This document shows positions 47,908-58,142 of a stretch of 64,000 nucleotides of DNA, piece after piece. Every line of letters begins with the position of its first letter. Position 1 is the first letter of the stretch. The translations under genes were made by a program, and so were the position numbers. The stretch comes from Clostridiales bacterium (GTDB taxonomy: Bacteria > Bacillota > Clostridia > Monoglobales > Monoglobaceae). Where the stretch lies: contig JAHZIG010000005.1 of NCBI GenBank assembly GCA_019419865.1, positions 1 to 64,000 on the forward strand. Reading direction: 5' to 3'. Under the pieces are notes generated by a model. The model saw only the letters and a list, made by a program, of their open reading frames with translations, was not told where the DNA came from and did no database searches.

Positions 47908-48174
47908 TTATTTATTCTTCATAATATTGTTTAGATCCTTGCCGAGTCCCGCGGCGTTTAGCTGACGAGCAAGCTCCGGATTGGAATTTATTATCTGCTG
48001 GAGCTTTCCCATATCGACCGACTTAAGCTGCCGGTTCAGCTCGGAGCCGCTTGTGTTGTTTATCGCGTTCTTTACCTGGCTCATCTGCTCGTTCGTCATA
48101 AACGAGCTGAACTTGTTTAGGGTCTGATTTAGTTTATTTTTATCGATATTCTTAGTCAAATCCTCTATGTTCAT
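47908..48174 (-). CDS. Small Asn-rich helical protein, first in the three-gene operon
   Basis: AAGCGGAGGTAATATTT precedes the ATG. The 88-residue protein reads NIEDLTKNIDKNKLNQTLNK, then FSSFMTNEQMSQVKNAINNT, then repeated LNRQLKSVDMGKLQQIINSNPELARQLNAAGLGKDL helices. It has no Cys, signal peptide or membrane segment. Function is unknown. Transcription would start in the AT-rich region 48175-48300. Confidence 0.7.
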   Translation of the reverse strand: MNIEDLTKNIDKNKLNQTLNKFSSFMTNEQMSQVKNAINNTSGSELNRQLKSVDMGKLQQIINSNPELARQLNAAGLGKDLNNIMKNK

Positions 48175-48416
48175 AAATATTACCTCCGCTTGATCATGAT
48201 TTAACAGACGATTTAAGGATCTGTCGAGGCCGAAAGCCGTATTGAGTAAGCTTGAAAATATACGACCTCGTTATATATAATATGAAAGCCGCGGCAGAAT
48301 AGTGACAAGAAAATTTTTTGTTAAATTTACTTAAAAAATTAAAATTTGTTGGCCTTTTATTATATTATATTATATGATATAATACAATCAATACTATAAG
48401 ATCGGAGGAAAGTTAT

Positions 48417-51400
48417 ATGACGAACAAACCAAGACTGCGATTTACAGCCCTTATACTTTGCATGGTCATGATTATAGGCTGTATGCCGACGATCGGTTTC
48501 GCTTCAAACGGCGAGGAATCGATCATGCTCGAGTACGCGTATCCGGAGGATGGGGATAATATGTTCTCGATAGCTACTCAGAGCGCGGCGGTGGATGAGA
48601 CCGGAAAGTATACGGTCGTCGTGGTACGCGGCGGCTCCGCGTCGGACGCGGCGTCCGTAGAGCTTAAGACCGTAGACGTTTCGGCCGCGTACGGAGAGGA
48701 TTACTTCGTATCCATTGACGACGGAACTACGGACATAACCGAAACAGAGGGAACTCTGCTTAAGCAAGCGGTGGATTACGAGGAACAGAGCGCGCGTTAC
48801 GCCGCGTTTGAAGAGGAGCTGAGCGGCTTTATCGAGTCCGATCCCGAAGATGAAAGCGTCGCCGAGGATTCGGGCTTGGATAATCAGGACGAAGCCGAGC
48901 CGGAAAGCGATTCTATAATGTTCGCAGACGACGCGGCGGAAGATATAACGGCGCCGTTTGAGCAGGACGAGAGCGTAAGCGGCGGAGAGATGGAAGCGGC
49001 GGACGACGTAAGCGTCGCTCCGGCTGAGGAACAGAGTGAAGAAGCCGCCGCGGTCGATCCGGCGGACGCTTACGAGGAGACGAACGTTGAAGCCGAGAAC
49101 GCCGCGACTGACGGCGCGGCTATAGATACTGCCGAAACTTCGGACGGCGCCGAAGCAAGCGAGTCTGAAAGTATAGACGACGGCAAGAGCGAGCTTGCAA
49201 AATTAAAGGAAGCGCAGACGGGAAAACCGACCAGAGAGACGTCGCAGACCGAGTTTGAGCCTATACAGGATCTATTGATTGAAAATACGATCGGCGAACT
49301 TAGCGACAGCATAGAGACGAGCAGCTCTACGACGATAGATTTCCTGCCGGGCGAGACTGAAAAATATATTACGGTAGAGATATTGGAAGACGATAGATCG
49401 GAGGGCGACGAGGTATTCGACCTTATGCTCGGCGGCGCGAGCGAAGGTTACTCGATCGGCGCCGGGCTCAACTGCACGATCACGATAACAGACGACGAGC
49501 CGACCGAGTATTCAAAGCTCGGCTTCTCAGGCGCCGAGTATACTGCGGACGGAAGCAAAGTCACGGTCACGGTAAATCGTACCGGAGCGGAATATTCATT
49601 CTGTACCGCGGACGTTAAGACTGTGCAGATCGAAAACAGCGCGGTCGTGAGCGAGAACTTCTCCAAGGTAGACGCGGAGATCTCTTTTGCTCCATATGAG
49701 ACCGAGTATACGTTTGAGATACCGACCCGCGGCGGAGATACGGATTTGTATTTTGAGTTGGAGCTCAGCGATATCAAAGGCGCCGAGGCCGGCGAGATAT
49801 TGAGATCGAGCGTTAAGATACCGCAGGCCGGAGCGGTTTCTCAGACGGAGGCGGAAACCGCCGCTCAGGCGGACGAGAGCGCGGAACTGGCGGCCGACGG
49901 CGGTCAGAAGAGCTTTAATATAACCTTGGATAAGACCTATACCGTAAGATATAACGACGGAGATAAGATAGGCGGTATTTACGATACAAGCTATAATCCC
50001 GAGGTAAGGGTAGGCGATTACTACTTTACCGAATCTTCAAGCTATAATCACTTTTCGGGAAGCAACTACCGCAGGGATAGTTACTACGATAAGTCTCGCG
50101 GGGCGGCGTATCTGTATTGGTATGATTGGCGCACGTGGAAGACGGGAACGTCGTACTTTTATCTGAATGGACATAGCCAACCGGCGTTTAATACGCGCAT
50201 GTATCAATACATAGCCGCGGACTGGGAACAGACCAGAACTTTCGGCGGCGGTCAGCGCGCGGCGATGGAACTGCACTCTCCGAGCGGCGCAAAGATCGAT
50301 GTTGCAAACTGGAGAATAGAAGGGACCGGCAGCTTTGGACGCCAGATGTCGTCGCACATCGTTTTTCTAAACGGCAATAATTTGCCGACGGCGAACGACG
50401 TGGACGTCAAGGTCTTAGCGGTAGATCAGGAAAAGAACAGAACGCCGAAGGTGGAGGTCCACTGTTACGGCGTGGCGGCGATGTACAGAGAGTTCGACGT
50501 AACTCTTGTGCAGCCTAATAATCTGGACTACAAAACGGCAAACGGCGGAAAGGTATCTCTGCCTCCCGCGACGGTCCAGCTTGGCGAGGGGCATAACAAG
50601 CGTTACACGGATCAGAGTATCCAGATAAAGGTCTCGGCAACGGCGGACGGGGAGCCTATAAAGGGGCGGCTCAAAGGGTATTCGGTAACGGTTGACGGTA
50701 ACAATCAGTCGTTCGAATATGTTCCGTCCGGAGATAATATACAAAATATAGCGATAGATAGCGATTTTATTAAAGCGATCGACGCGCATACGACAAGAGT
50801 AAGCAGTAAAAGCGGAGGATTTGTAACAAATATCAGAATCCAGCCTATATTTGAATATGTCGATACCGAGGTAGAGGTTCTCTCGTCCGAGAACGGTAAA
50901 TTTACGGATACGAATCTGACGGTAGGTAAGCATACTTATCACATAGGCGATACGATCAGCGTTGCGGGAACGCCAAACAGCGGCTACTACTACGACGGTT
51001 ATCTTGAGCGGGCGTACAAGAACGCATCCGATACCCAGCCGGTAGTCGATGGAAATATGAACGCGTCGCTGACCGAACTCAAGCTCGCCGAACGCAAGTA
51101 TACGCTAAGGCCGCTGTTTACTCAGCAGCAGAACCATATAAGGATAAGACTGAGTTCAAACGCCGAGGGAAAGGTTCAGATCATGAATGCCGTGCCGGAG
51201 GATCAGCTCGACGGTACGATTAAAGGTCTTGGCGGATATGTTCTAAACACGTCGGACAGCGGCGGCTATGCGACGGAGCCGACAGTGGGCAAGGTATATC
51301 AGATACAGGCGATAATAACCGAAGCGGCGCGGAAAGAAGCGGCGGACAGAGGCAAAGTTCTGCGTCCGGTATTTACCGTCTCTTCAAGTTCGGAAAAAGT

Positions 51401-54400
51401 AAACGGCAACGCGTTTGATATGCTTGCTGATGAAAAAACGGAGAACAACGAAGTCTACGTCGACGTCGTTGAAGTAGACGCGTCAAGTATGAAATACTTT
51501 AAGCTGAGCGGTCAGGTCACGATACCGGGTAACGCGATACGCACGTCTGCGTTCGACGTAACGGAGGCGGGAGCGCAAGGCGTTACGATAATAGCCGGGG
51601 CTAATCAGACAAAGCTGTTTGATACTAATACTAAGCAGGAGATCGACATTTTAGACAGGAAAAACGCTATCAGCGGGAGAGACGGAACTTTTGAGGTAAA
51701 AGGCATATACGCCGCGGACGGCGAGCGGATAAGCGTGAATATCTCAAACGGCGACGTTGAGAGGGTAGCTTATGTAACGCTTTCGAGCGCGGGACTTACG
51801 GCAAACGAAGAGACTTATTACGAGACGACCTACGACGAGGACTCCCAAACGTCGTCCGGCGTCGACGTTACGCGGCCTTTGTTCAACGTAAACGCGGGCT
51901 CGATAAATATGCCGGTTCGAACTCCTCTCGCTCCGTATGTATCCGGCGTAGATTATACGGTAAATCAGATCCGGGATATCACGATAGATACCAGAGATAA
52001 CGCGATACCTATAGTATCGACTCAGATAAACATAAGCGCGAGCGTTGATCTGCGCGGCAGAAGCGTTAAAGAGGCGGAATTTATCATAGTTTCCAAGAAC
52101 GGCGCGCGCAGCTTTAAAAAGGTTGCAGCGACCCAGGAGAATCAGAATCGATTCACAGCTACATACCAAATGGACGCCGAACTCAGCGACGGGGATATGC
52201 TGTATATCAGTCTGATAGATAAGGAAGATAGGGTAATAACCGTAGGAGGTCAGCAGACTACTGAGGAGAGGCGATACTTCGAGGTGTTCACCGGATTGAC
52301 GTTTTACATACCGGAGCTGGAGGTAGATCCTCAAGTGTTCGAGGTGACCATGCCGTCCAGTCAGGAGCTCCCTATATTGGGGAATTTAGAACCGACGCTT
52401 TCGACTGGCGCGCTTTCGTTTACGAAAGAATCGTTGGGCGACGGCGATACGGCTCCGTATTATTTACAGTTTCTGTTTACGCCGGGAATTTCGACAATGC
52501 AAAATGCGACGGCCAAGAGGTCGCTGGACAGACTTAAGGATGCGTATGGAGAGAATTACGCCGATCTGGTCGGCGCGACTACGGACAGCGAGCGACAGAA
52601 TATCAAGAATCAATTGAACGGGATCTTCCCGCCTGTCGGGGGATCCGGCGGAGATTATAATAAAACGCTGCAGCAGCAGGCGTATAGCAAATCGCTCGCG
52701 GATATGAGTAAAGAAGTTATGTTCGATATTCATCTTACGGTGCTGTTCTCTTTATACTTTACGTTTGTGCAGGGCGAAGGCGGAGAACCCGGAGAGTATA
52801 AGCTGGCGCTGAGCCAATACTGCGTCGGAGCTATGGCGCAAATATCTAAAACGTTCTATTGGCTGCCCTACGGGGTCCCGGTGTTTGTGAAGATCACAGG
52901 CGACGCGGATATCAGCGTTTCGGGTAACGTGCAATATGACGCTACAGCGGATATTAGCGAAGAAGATTTCAGATATGTCAGCAATTTAAGGGATCTGTTG
53001 TTCGTTCAGCCGACGCCGGCGCCTTCCGCGACTCCGGGAGCGAGCGCGCAGCCGACGCAAGAGTTTACCGCGGCTCCGGAAGCGAGCGCGCAGCCGACGC
53101 CGTTGTCGACGCCGTTACCGACCGCGACGCCCGAGCTTAAGGGAAGCGAATCTTGGGCTAACCTGGCGTTCGGCGTTTCAATAGTACCGGGAGTGGGAAT
53201 ATGCGGAGTGATCAGCGCGCGCGGCGAAATCGATTTGGATTTTATAGACAAACTTAATCTTAAAAATTCGGATTCGGGATCTATGATGGTTCTTTCGGGA
53301 GGCGTAGGCGTAGATCTGTTAGTGTTTAGCTTCAATTATAAGATAGGTTCCGCGTCGGTAAGAACCGGGGTGTACGATACGGCAAACGCCGCGAGCTTGT
53401 CGGAGACCGGAGATCAATATACGATCCGTCCGCTTGAGCGCGGAAATTCGGATCTGAGTAAATTCGGGCAAAACGACGAGGTCGTATTATCGAACGACGA
53501 TTTCAGTAAAGCAAGCTATCAAGTCCTTAGCGAGAACGCGGCCGAGAGGACCAATCCTCAGATAGCGACGCTCGGCGACGGCAGAAAGATACTGTTCTTC
53601 ATAGACAACGACCCGAGCCGCGAGGCTATGGACGCGATGTGCCTGTATTACAGCATATGCGATACGGACGGTAATTGGAGCGAGCCGCAGAAGGTGGACG
53701 ACAACGGCACCGCGGACGCGGATCCGAAAATAGTGAGCGACGACGGATGCGTTTTCGTATTCTGGTCGGACGCCAACAGAACGTTCGGCGCGGAAGCGGA
53801 AGAGAAAGACGTACTCTCGAGCATGGAAATCGCGTGCCGCATGTTCGATCCGCTTACTGACGAGATGGGCGAGAAGGAAGTCCTCACAAACGACAACTTC
53901 CTCGACAGCGACGCCAACATCGGCTATAACGAGGAGACGGGCACGATATTCTGCTACTATTTAAAACAGGATATAAACGAGGCGGAAGAGGATACGGATC
54001 TTGTCGACGTAGGCGCCACGTACTCGACGATGGCGTGCAGAGTGTTTAGGCTGGGCGTCGATACCGATTGGAGCGACGAGTATTATCTCGACATTCCGCA
54101 CGAGACGCTTACCGACCCGCTAATACTCGACTTTGAGACCGAAGCGGCGGTATATAACAATGAGAACTACAGCGTATCGACTTATACGATCGACGAGGAT
54201 AATAACTTAAATACTTCGGACGACAGAGAAGCGTATTTATTGTTCACCAATCTCTCGACCGGCAAAGCGTATTATCCGATCAGATTGACGAACGACGATC
54301 ACGCCGATATTTCTCCCAAGCTGACGCGTTTCGACGGCGATCTGCTTCTTACTTGGGTAAACGGCGAGGATAACTTTACGACCGTTAACATATCGGACGC

Positions 54401-56570
54401 GATAACGGAGATTGAGAACGCGGGCCTTATGGAGAGTATGTTAAGCTCCGCTTCGGACGACCCGAACTGGTATAAGCTCGATCCGGCAAGCGTTGGCGAA
54501 GAGAATTATGCGAACGGCATATTTGAAAGCCTTGCGAACTCAAACTTCGAGAGCAGTTCGATCGATTTCTCGGAGGAGGTCGACGGCGGCTATATCGAAC
54601 GTAATATTGGAAGCTACGAGCTCCATAATAATAACGATAACGCGCTGTATCTAATCTGGAGCGACGTTGACAGAAGCGAAGACGGCGACGTTCAACAGGA
54701 GATATACGGAGCGGTATATCAGAAGCCGACGGATACTACTGAAAACGCGAGCGATGAAGAGGTAAGCGCTTCGCTGAACGAATACAGTTCCTGGAGCAGA
54801 GCGGTGAAACTGACCGACTTTGATAAGATGCTCGACGAGTTTACTGTGACCTTTGATGAAAACGAGACCATGTATCTCTGCTCGAACATGTTTGAGCAGC
54901 GGATAAACGACGAAGGAGACGTCGAGTATTCGCCGAACAGTCTCGCGATGACGACATACGAGCGCGGCAATTCTCTCGAGCTTGACGGCGATATAGAGTT
55001 TGATTCGCCGATCACCGCGGGCGGGACGACAAATCTGAGATTTAATTTAAAGAATAACGGTATGTTCGCGTCTAACGGCGCCGCCGTTAGGGTCGTCCAG
55101 ACCGTGAACGGCGAGGAGACGGTCGTATACGAACAAAACGAAGAAAGCGAGATAATCTCGGGCGACGGCGCGGAGTTCATCATACCTTGGGATGTTCCCG
55201 AGAGTATCGAGGGGCTCGAACTCGTCGTAGAGTATTCGGAGATAGGACGTCCCGAGACGGTTAAACGCGAGATAGTAACGCCGGAGAACAGATCGGAGAT
55301 AGTCGCAAACAACGCTTCGGTTGAATACAACGACGAAGGCGTTCCGGTATTTACCGCCGAGCTTGAGAATGTGGGAGTTAGCGGATCGGCCGAGCTGAAC
55401 TTGACTGCGCGCACCCCGGATTCATACGACGGCGAACCCATAACATACGGAAGTCTTACATCCGAGCCGCTCGCTCCCGGCGAGACGAGAACGGTAGAGA
55501 TCGAGATGCCCGACTTTGAGTTCGAGTATTTGAGCGATTACGGAGTCGCTGAAATTTCGCTCGATATTGAGGACGGCGAAAACGACTCGGTTGCGAGCGC
55601 GGTATTGAACGCGTCGGAGACCGTGGACATAGTATTCGACTGCGAGGACGAGATAGCGCTGACGGCGGGAGAACAGAGAAAGATCTCGGCGACGGCGATG
55701 CCTGAGAACGCAAGCGACCGCGCGATAGTATACTCCAGCTCGGACGGAGCGGTAGCGAACGTGTCCGAGGATGGAACGATAACGGCGATAGGAAACGGAA
55801 CGGCGGAGATCGCGGCGTATAATCCGGCTACGGCCGTAGAAAGATCTATAACGGTAACCGTGACCGGCGGACCGGAACCGACTCAGAGACCGTCGGGCGG
55901 CGGAGGCTCGTCAAGCGGCGGCTGGAGCGGAGGAACTGCGGCGGCTACGCAGGCCCCGGCTTCGACCCAGGCTCCAGACGCTACCCAAGCGCCCGAAGCT
56001 ACGCCGGGCGCCGCCGATACCGGACTTCCGTTTACGGACGTGAGCGTAGACGATTGGTTCTACGACGCGGTCAAATACGTCTACGATATGGGTCTGTTCA
56101 ACGGTACGAGCGACACGCTGTTCGAGCCGGATACGCCGATGACGAGAGGAATGTTCACGACCGTTTTGGGACGCGCGAGCGGCGTCGATACAAGTTCCGG
56201 ATATGAGAACGTATTTACCGACGTGGATCCGAACGAATACTACGCGCCTTATATAGCGTGGGCGTCGTCAAACGGCATAGTAGAAGGCAACGGAGACGGT
56301 ACTTTCACGCCGGACGAGAATATAACGCGAGAGCAGATGGCGAAGATATTCTTAGGCTACTATCGCTACATCGGTGAAGGCCCCGAAGGCGCGTGGGCTA
56401 TAGCGCTTGAATACGGCGACGTCGATCAGATAAGCGACTGGGCGGTCGAAGGCGTGATGTTCTGTACGCTTCAGGGCTTGCTCGAGGGCAAGGAGAACAA
56501 TATGTTCGACCCCAAGGGTAACGCGCTGAGGTCGGAAGTTGCGACAGTCCTTATGAGGGCGAATCTGTAA
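48417..56570 (+). CDS. Giant SLH-anchored surface protein (2717 residues)
   Basis: A signal peptide (ALILCMVMIIGCMPTIGFA) follows GATCGGAGGAAAG. A Calx-beta-like domain (about 35-100) is split by an acidic Glu/Asp/Ala linker (about 120-285) before its closing part (FLPGETEKYITVEILEDDRSEGDEVFDLML); a second follows (about 370-470). The middle has repeated beta-rich regions to about 1500. A Pro/Thr linker is near 1530, and repeated propeller-like motifs (ILFFIDND, VFVFWSDANR, LLLTWVNGED, LYLIWSDVDR) span about 1700-2160. CARDB-like domains (about 2190-2400), a BIG2-like domain (about 2402-2485), a Gly/Thr/Pro linker and three SLH repeats (about 2540-2717; FTDVSVDDWFYDAV, FTDVDPNEYYAPYI) end it. 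It is surface-displayed via SLH; a matrix or adhesion role is inferred. Confidence 0.88.
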   Translation: MTNKPRLRFTALILCMVMIIGCMPTIGFASNGEESIMLEYAYPEDGDNMFSIATQSAAVDETGKYTVVVVRGGSASDAASVELKTVDVSAAYGEDYFVSIDDGTTDITETEGTLLKQAVDYEEQSARYAAFEEELSGFIESDPEDESVAEDSGLDNQDEAEPESDSIMFADDAAEDITAPFEQDESVSGGEMEAADDVSVAPAEEQSEEAAAVDPADAYEETNVEAENAATDGAAIDTAETSDGAEASESESIDDGKSELAKLKEAQTGKPTRETSQTEFEPIQDLLIENTIGELSDSIETSSSTTIDFLPGETEKYITVEILEDDRSEGDEVFDLMLGGASEGYSIGAGLNCTITITDDEPTEYSKLGFSGAEYTADGSKVTVTVNRTGAEYSFCTADVKTVQIENSAVVSENFSKVDAEISFAPYETEYTFEIPTRGGDTDLYFELELSDIKGAEAGEILRSSVKIPQAGAVSQTEAETAAQADESAELAADGGQKSFNITLDKTYTVRYNDGDKIGGIYDTSYNPEVRVGDYYFTESSSYNHFSGSNYRRDSYYDKSRGAAYLYWYDWRTWKTGTSYFYLNGHSQPAFNTRMYQYIAADWEQTRTFGGGQRAAMELHSPSGAKIDVANWRIEGTGSFGRQMSSHIVFLNGNNLPTANDVDVKVLAVDQEKNRTPKVEVHCYGVAAMYREFDVTLVQPNNLDYKTANGGKVSLPPATVQLGEGHNKRYTDQSIQIKVSATADGEPIKGRLKGYSVTVDGNNQSFEYVPSGDNIQNIAIDSDFIKAIDAHTTRVSSKSGGFVTNIRIQPIFEYVDTEVEVLSSENGKFTDTNLTVGKHTYHIGDTISVAGTPNSGYYYDGYLERAYKNASDTQPVVDGNMNASLTELKLAERKYTLRPLFTQQQNHIRIRLSSNAEGKVQIMNAVPEDQLDGTIKGLGGYVLNTSDSGGYATEPTVGKVYQIQAIITEAARKEAADRGKVLRPVFTVSSSSEKVNGNAFDMLADEKTENNEVYVDVVEVDASSMKYFKLSGQVTIPGNAIRTSAFDVTEAGAQGVTIIAGANQTKLFDTNTKQEIDILDRKNAISGRDGTFEVKGIYAADGERISVNISNGDVERVAYVTLSSAGLTANEETYYETTYDEDSQTSSGVDVTRPLFNVNAGSINMPVRTPLAPYVSGVDYTVNQIRDITIDTRDNAIPIVSTQINISASVDLRGRSVKEAEFIIVSKNGARSFKKVAATQENQNRFTATYQMDAELSDGDMLYISLIDKEDRVITVGGQQTTEERRYFEVFTGLTFYIPELEVDPQVFEVTMPSSQELPILGNLEPTLSTGALSFTKESLGDGDTAPYYLQFLFTPGISTMQNATAKRSLDRLKDAYGENYADLVGATTDSERQNIKNQLNGIFPPVGGSGGDYNKTLQQQAYSKSLADMSKEVMFDIHLTVLFSLYFTFVQGEGGEPGEYKLALSQYCVGAMAQISKTFYWLPYGVPVFVKITGDADISVSGNVQYDATADISEEDFRYVSNLRDLLFVQPTPAPSATPGASAQPTQEFTAAPEASAQPTPLSTPLPTATPELKGSESWANLAFGVSIVPGVGICGVISARGEIDLDFIDKLNLKNSDSGSMMVLSGGVGVDLLVFSFNYKIGSASVRTGVYDTANAASLSETGDQYTIRPLERGNSDLSKFGQNDEVVLSNDDFSKASYQVLSENAAERTNPQIATLGDGRKILFFIDNDPSREAMDAMCLYYSICDTDGNWSEPQKVDDNGTADADPKIVSDDGCVFVFWSDANRTFGAEAEEKDVLSSMEIACRMFDPLTDEMGEKEVLTNDNFLDSDANIGYNEETGTIFCYYLKQDINEAEEDTDLVDVGATYSTMACRVFRLGVDTDWSDEYYLDIPHETLTDPLILDFETEAAVYNNENYSVSTYTIDEDNNLNTSDDREAYLLFTNLSTGKAYYPIRLTNDDHADISPKLTRFDGDLLLTWVNGEDNFTTVNISDAITEIENAGLMESMLSSASDDPNWYKLDPASVGEENYANGIFESLANSNFESSSIDFSEEVDGGYIERNIGSYELHNNNDNALYLIWSDVDRSEDGDVQQEIYGAVYQKPTDTTENASDEEVSASLNEYSSWSRAVKLTDFDKMLDEFTVTFDENETMYLCSNMFEQRINDEGDVEYSPNSLAMTTYERGNSLELDGDIEFDSPITAGGTTNLRFNLKNNGMFASNGAAVRVVQTVNGEETVVYEQNEESEIISGDGAEFIIPWDVPESIEGLELVVEYSEIGRPETVKREIVTPENRSEIVANNASVEYNDEGVPVFTAELENVGVSGSAELNLTARTPDSYDGEPITYGSLTSEPLAPGETRTVEIEMPDFEFEYLSDYGVAEISLDIEDGENDSVASAVLNASETVDIVFDCEDEIALTAGEQRKISATAMPENASDRAIVYSSSDGAVANVSEDGTITAIGNGTAEIAAYNPATAVERSITVTVTGGPEPTQRPSGGGGSSSGGWSGGTAAATQAPASTQAPDATQAPEATPGAADTGLPFTDVSVDDWFYDAVKYVYDMGLFNGTSDTLFEPDTPMTRGMFTTVLGRASGVDTSSGYENVFTDVDPNEYYAPYIAWASSNGIVEGNGDGTFTPDENITREQMAKIFLGYYRYIGEGPEGAWAIALEYGDVDQISDWAVEGVMFCTLQGLLEGKENNMFDPKGNALRSEVATVLMRANL

Positions 56571-56594
56571 AAGTAAAAATAACCGATATTTTAG

Positions 56595-56620
56595 GCGGGG
56601 CGTTTAGGCGCCCCGCTTTT
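56595..56620 (+). terminator. Terminator of the giant SLH protein gene
   Basis: GCGGGGCG-TTTAGG-CGCCCCGC followed by TTTTT. Confidence 0.85.
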
Positions 56621-56823
56621 TAAAGTGATATAAATTTAAAAGTATGTAAAAATAAGCGTTAAACAACCGTTTAGACAAAATGTTGACCGATTAAGAAAAA
56701 CAATATTAATTTTAGCGCTTATATAGTATAATCGTTATAGTAGATTATCGCTTAGAAAGTTGGGGATGGTTAAAAAATTAGTATTATAAATTCACAAAAT
56801 TACTTTAAGGGGAGATGATGTAA

Positions 56824-57471
56824 ATGAAAAAACTAACGCGAATTATAATTGCCGCGGCGTTTATCCTGACAATATTGCCTATAAGCTGTTTAGCGGCTAC
56901 GATTACCGACGAGCGTTTGGCCGAGCTGTCGGCGTACGGGATCTTCAGCGGCGACGAGGACGGATACAGACTGGTAGACTATGTTACGCGCGCGGAATTT
57001 TGCAAGATGGTCTGCGCCGCGGCTTCATTGCCGGCAGTTGACTCGGGCGTCGATTTTTCGGACGTAGACGCTTCGCACTGGGCGTATGAATATATAGCGG
57101 CGGCTGCCGCGTCGGGGCTGATAAACGGAGACGAGAACGGAAACTTTGACCCTGACGGAAACATAACATATACCGACGGCGCGAAGATACTCCTTCAAGC
57201 GCTCGGCTACGAGCCGCTCGCCGATTCGATGGGAGGCTATCCGAGCGGCTACTATTTTACGGCGAATTAGTACGGACTATCGGTCGGTATGCTTTTCGAT
57301 TCATATAATTCAATGAACCGCAAAGACGCGGCGCAGATGTTATATAGCGCTCTCGACGTTCCGCTTATGGTAGAAGGCGATAACGCAAGCGGCGGAGCTA
57401 TGTTTTTTTATATTGCCGACGGCGAGAGCGGACGCGAGAAGATAACGTTCAGGATCAGGCTCGACGGTTAA
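56824..57471 (+). pseudogene. SLH-domain protein interrupted by an in-frame TAG
   Basis: GGGGAGATGATGTAA precedes the ATG. The frame has a signal peptide (MKKLTRIIIAAAFILTILPISCLA), an SLH repeat (VDYVTRAEFCKMVCAAASLP, then FSDVDASHWAYEYIAAAAAS, GLINGDENGNFDPDGNITYTDGAKILLQALGY) and stops at TAG 57268-57270. It continues in frame as YGLSVGMLFDSYNSMNRKDAAQMLYSALDVPLMVEGDNAS to 57471. The downstream part completes the SLH region (MNRKDAAQMLYSAL), so the stop is most simply a nonsense mutation. Other genes here use TAG as a normal stop, so recoding is unlikely. The C-terminal surface domain is short. Confidence 0.75.
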
Positions 57472-57588
57472 GTTGGTTTGGAGGATACGAAAAGTTTGGC
57501 TTATACCACGGTTATTTTTAATAGTTCAATACGATCAAAAAGAAATATAATATAGTAATAAATGATAAATACGAAGGAGGCGACGATC

Positions 57589-57969
57589 ATGAAACGAAAG
57601 TATATTTCCGTTATACTGATCCTCGCTTTAGCCGCGGCGTTCGTTTCCGGAAGCGTTTACGCAAACGGCGCCGATCCTCGGCAGACGTATTATGACTTTT
57701 CACAGCCGCCGACAGGGGCTGAAGCGGAGCGAGCGGTCACGAGAGCGGAATTTAGCGGTTATCTGACGGCCGCTCTGGCGGAAAAGGGGATATTGGCAAA
57801 AAACAGCGGAGAACCGGCGTTTACCGACGAGGAGAGCGCGTATATCCAAAGCGAAGCGGAGACCGCCGAAAGTTTGGGGCTTGGATACGACGTTCCGGAA
57901 TATAAAACGGAAACGTATATATTGTATTTTGACGATCTGCTCGAGACGCTCGATAATTTATACGTTTAG
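57589..57969 (+). CDS. Short exported SLH-like fragment
   Basis: ATG 57589 after CGAAGGAGGCGACG gives 126 residues. A signal peptide (YISVILILALAAAFVSGSVYA) precedes one degenerate SLH repeat (AERAVTRAEFSGYLTAALAE, then FTDEESAYIQSEAETAESLGLGY). No partner repeats follow, while SLH anchors normally need three. It lies 117 bp after the interrupted SLH gene and may be a related remnant. Between the two, 57472-57588 holds no gene. Confidence 0.65.
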   Translation: MKRKYISVILILALAAAFVSGSVYANGADPRQTYYDFSQPPTGAEAERAVTRAEFSGYLTAALAEKGILAKNSGEPAFTDEESAYIQSEAETAESLGLGYDVPEYKTETYILYFDDLLETLDNLYV

Positions 57970-58142
57970 GTTGACGTAAAATAAAAACGAACGTAGTACG
58001 AGAAAAGCTTTTGAGGTTTGAATCAAGAGGGACGATCGACCCGTTTAAATAGAAAGAATAATATAATAATATTTGGTAAGTTATCTTCGGCGCCCGCGTT
58101 TTTACAGCGGGCGCCGAACTATTTTAAAAAATTAAATACCGG

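Noticed and set aside
57268-57270. Pyrrolysine or TAG recoding
   Set aside because: No pyl genes are in the window and TAG ends several other genes, so nonsense mutation is simpler.
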